DNA of 64,000 bases from Methylomicrobium sp. (GTDB taxonomy: Bacteria > Pseudomonadota > Gammaproteobacteria > Methylococcales > Methylomonadaceae). The notes below the pieces were generated by a model. It made no database searches. It saw only the letters and a list, made by a program, of their open reading frames with translations, and was not told the origin of the DNA. Shown piece after piece: positions 63,087-64,000 of the stretch. The stretch spans positions 1 to 64,000 of the forward strand of contig JAGXSU010000058.1 of assembly GCA_018333785.1 (NCBI GenBank), written 5' to 3'. The translations under genes and the position numbers were made by a program. Each line of letters opens with the position of its first letter. Position 1 is the stretch's first letter.

Positions 63087-64000
63087 TTAAACGCGTTTGG
63101 CTTGAGTTTGGTTACGGGCGTTTTCCAGATCCCGATAAACCGGCATTACCCACTCCTCAGCGGCATCCATCAAGACCTGATTAGCTTCCTGTTGTTTTGA
63201 GTCATTGTCGGGAACAAATGAAAATCCAGGGTTTTTGGCATCTGAACGAGCAGAATTCCGCATGCTAATGAGTTCGGAAGCATCCCAGGAAATATTGAAA
63301 TGTTTGGCTATCGATGTCCATGCTGCTTTAGGCAGTTCCGAGTAGTTGACAAGCAACCCATTGCCTAAGGCTTGATGTTTTAGTGCCGCATGAAGGATGC
63401 AACCTAAGACATGTGCGCAATAAGCTTCCGTTGTCATGAGTGAGGTCTGGTCTTGAGTTAAACCAAACATTTCCGGTTCCAGCATGCCTGCCACCATGTG
63501 CAGGCCTCGTCGGCGTTTATGCGAAACCAGTACTTCCAGAGGGTGACGATATATAAACACCCATGGCACATCGGGAAACGCGGCTTTGATTAACGGTAAT
63601 TCAAGCATGTGCCAAGCATCGAATTTGATAAAGAATCTGGCTTCCTCGGCATGCCGACGCTGACTAAAAACACTGACTAAGCTTTTCAAAATTTCAGTAC
63701 GCCGGGCTTCATCAGCGAATGCCCGACCTCGATAGTGCGACCGTATAATCGTATCTAAAGGGTCCGCTTCAGCTATGACGATATTTCGGCCGCAACTTGA
63801 GAGCATCTGCGTCAACAACGTAGAACCGCAACGGGAACTATGAAAAATAAATCCTGTCGGCTTCATTCCAGGTTGTAATCCATGTAGTTCTCGCAGCGCA
63901 TCCAAAGAGGTTTGCCTACAGAATAATTGATTGAACGGCTGGCGCAGGAGATGCGCGATCGTTTCCTCGAAAAATGGCTCCACGAACCGTTTTTCGCCCA
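63087..64000 (-). CDS. Sulfotransferase family protein (5' end outside window)
   Basis: At least 304 codons. The PAPS-binding P-loop-like motif is FHSSRCGSTLLTQML near residue 50; the 3'-phosphate motif region is IYRHPLEVLVSHKRR. Sulfotransferases move sulfate from PAPS to carbohydrates, lipids or proteins; the acceptor is unknown. The ORF stays open from the GTG at 63983 to the window edge (upstream codons GEKRF), so the true start is probably beyond 64000. Confidence 0.75.
   Translation of the reverse strand, partial: GEKRFVEPFFEETIAHLLRQPFNQLFCRQTSLDALRELHGLQPGMKPTGFIFHSSRCGSTLLTQMLSSCGRNIVIAEADPLDTIIRSHYRGRAFADEARRTEILKSLVSVFSQRRHAEEARFFIKFDAWHMLELPLIKAAFPDVPWVFIYRHPLEVLVSHKRRRGLHMVAGMLEPEMFGLTQDQTSLMTTEAYCAHVLGCILHAALKHQALGNGLLVNYSELPKAAWTSIAKHFNISWDASELISMRNSARSDAKNPGFSFVPDNDSKQQEANQVLMDAAEEWVMPVYRDLENARNQTQAKRV

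Noticed and set aside
1-64000. CRISPR arrays, prophage or integrative element
   Set aside because: No regularly spaced direct repeats, no phage structural genes and no integrase-tRNA attachment pair near tRNA-Val were seen. The recombinase-like domain is part of the polysaccharide protein.

Overview
The window is gammaproteobacterial chromosome, probably from an aerobic methanotroph of the order Methylococcales. The inference rests on a Pseudomonas-like gshB-tonB-yqgE-ruvX-pyrR-pyrB-pyrC' block, an Rsd/AlgQ protein, a secreted protein ending in a VPLPA-type sorting tail, a fused ThiS-ThiG protein, a cupredoxin of the kind annotated as methylamine-utilization protein, and many small palindromic repeats. 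No methane or methanol oxidation gene is in the window, so the assignment is an inference.

Layout. 1-230: 5S rRNA at the end of an rRNA operon and its terminator. 0.3-7 kb: lnt, a fatty acid hydroxylase-type membrane enzyme, a nucleoside phosphorylase-like protein, rsd/algQ and a large UPF0182 membrane protein. 7.3-12.3 kb (minus): degQ-like protease, moaB, DUF423 and pepN. 12.7-14.6 kb: a two-cNMP/rhodanese/coiled-coil protein, then rpmB-rpmG. 15-21 kb (plus): the tightly overlapping gshB to pyrC' operon, a lipoprotein cytochrome c and a LOG protein. 21.8-28.2 kb: pyrophosphatase, tRNA-Val(UAC), a pentapeptide repeat protein, an orphan protein with ATP-grasp-like features, an Old Yellow Enzyme and cbpA-cbpM. 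28.7-34.4 kb: the VPLPA-CTERM spondin-like protein, then a four-gene operon of response regulator, histidine kinase, outer-membrane barrel and periplasmic cupredoxin. 34.8-38.9 kb: aroG-thiSG-trmB, an SRAP protein and a cupin.

39-43 kb is an accessory island: a REP-associated transposase with flanking REPs, a decayed second copy, a ClpP-fold exported protein, a HEPN/AbiU2-like protein and a DUF433/DUF5615 toxin-antitoxin pair whose toxin looks frameshifted. 43-49.6 kb: a GH17-like lipoprotein, photolyase, CIA30 protein, NDH-2-like flavoprotein, MsrQ-like protein and a secreted trypsin-like protease. 50-53.4 kb: small exported and membrane proteins and the fsa-lgt-thyA cluster. 54-59 kb: a transglutaminase-like protein, a Wzz/GumC-type polysaccharide co-polymerase with a C-terminal tyrosine-recombinase-like domain, and a membrane GH17-like glucanase. 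59.6-64 kb: a GST, an alpha/beta hydrolase lipoprotein, cytochrome b561 and a sulfotransferase cut by the window edge.

The strongest novelty candidate is the 661-residue protein at 55.1-57.1 kb. Its cytoplasmic C-terminus, where Wzc proteins carry a tyrosine kinase, is a tyrosine-recombinase fold that keeps the nucleophile tyrosine and one arginine but has lost most other catalytic residues. Two MITE-like families with 8-bp target duplications (49.6/59.3 kb and 23.8/34.5 kb) share one internal palindromic module. Several ORF-track starts were moved to internal codons with better ribosome binding sites; these are noted per gene.
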